Positions 63,881 through 64,000 of a stretch of 64,000 bases of DNA are shown here, piece by piece. The notes beneath the pieces are model-generated. The model made no database searches and was not told the DNA's origin. It worked only from the letters and a program-made list of their open reading frames with translations. The translations under genes were made by a program, and so were the position numbers. Each line of letters opens with the position of its first letter. Position 1 is the stretch's first letter. Source of the DNA: Rhopalosiphum padi (lineage: Eukaryota > Arthropoda > Insecta > Hemiptera > Aphididae); the NCBI RefSeq assembly GCF_020882245.1, contig NC_083599.1, positions 6,944,001 to 7,008,000 of the forward strand, in the 5' to 3' direction.

Positions 63881-64000
63881 CGTCGTAGCGGCTAGCTTTC
63901 TTATCTTGATTATTTCAGATTAATATAATAATATTTATAAATTTGAGCTACAAACAATTTAGATATCGATACAAGATATTTCAATCTATAAACTAATAAG
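63881..64000. other. Window end, no feature
   Basis: Target duplication of the preceding element, then AT-rich DNA with nothing identified. Confidence 0.4.

Noticed and set aside
1..64000. tRNA, rRNA, CRISPR or bacterial operon features
   Set aside because: No A-box/B-box pair, rRNA-like block, regularly spaced identical repeats or Shine-Dalgarno-led gene runs were seen; the texture is that of an insect nuclear genome.

Overview
The window looks like nuclear DNA of an aphid (Hemiptera: Aphididae) or a close relative. It is very AT-rich, full of (ATT)n, (TA)n and poly-A/T runs and AATATTATTATAATATT-like palindromes, has many short decayed DNA transposons, and carries a single long GC-rich exon with a eukaryotic splice donor. 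The organism is inferred from texture, not from a marker gene. There is no sign of prokaryotic operons, ribosome binding sites, CRISPR arrays, rRNA or tRNA.

Layout. The one convincing host gene is on the minus strand. Its first coding exon is at 20606-21241 (212 codons ending exactly at a GTGAGT donor) and a CpG-rich promoter/5'UTR block lies behind it at about 21242-22030. It reads like the N-terminus of an SMP/C2-domain lipid-transfer protein of the C2CD2/TMEM24 type: a membrane anchor, a low-complexity linker and the start of an SMP-like domain. I found no later exon between 1 and 20605, so that stretch is read as a first intron of at least 20 kb, with the rest of the gene off the left edge. 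A five-codon upstream ORF in strong context overlaps the start codon.

The rest is intergenic or intronic and is best described by its mobile elements. Three short hAT-type MITEs have terminal inverted repeats plus recognisable 8-bp target duplications (18028-18226, 47906-48047, 62846-63052). An 804-bp deletion derivative of a hAT element (29964-30767) still holds the frameshifted tail of its transposase. A second hAT (from 56335) keeps an intact BED-type zinc-finger ORF of 162 codons but no catalytic region. There are also a piggyBac-like MITE (29542-29918), a MULE-like element with a 9-bp duplication (63441-63880), the end of a mariner transposase gene (61844-62134), a 609-bp fold-back element (41837-42445) with older relatives, and a repeat family here called A (2984, 13111, 43916, 50070). 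One family A copy is split by a 174-bp MITE.

Several GC-richer, CpG-containing patches (about 25.8-26.3, 42.8-43.2, 57.66-58.03 and 58.84-59.64 kb) match no repeat recognised here and are the best candidates for regulatory DNA or non-coding exons. The patch at 58.84 kb has a TATA box with possible downstream core elements. The patch at 26.3 kb adjoins six degenerate 22-bp tandem units. I see no multi-gene system. The most unusual items are the intact zinc-finger ORF, the long fold-back, the overlapping uORF and the periodic arrays.
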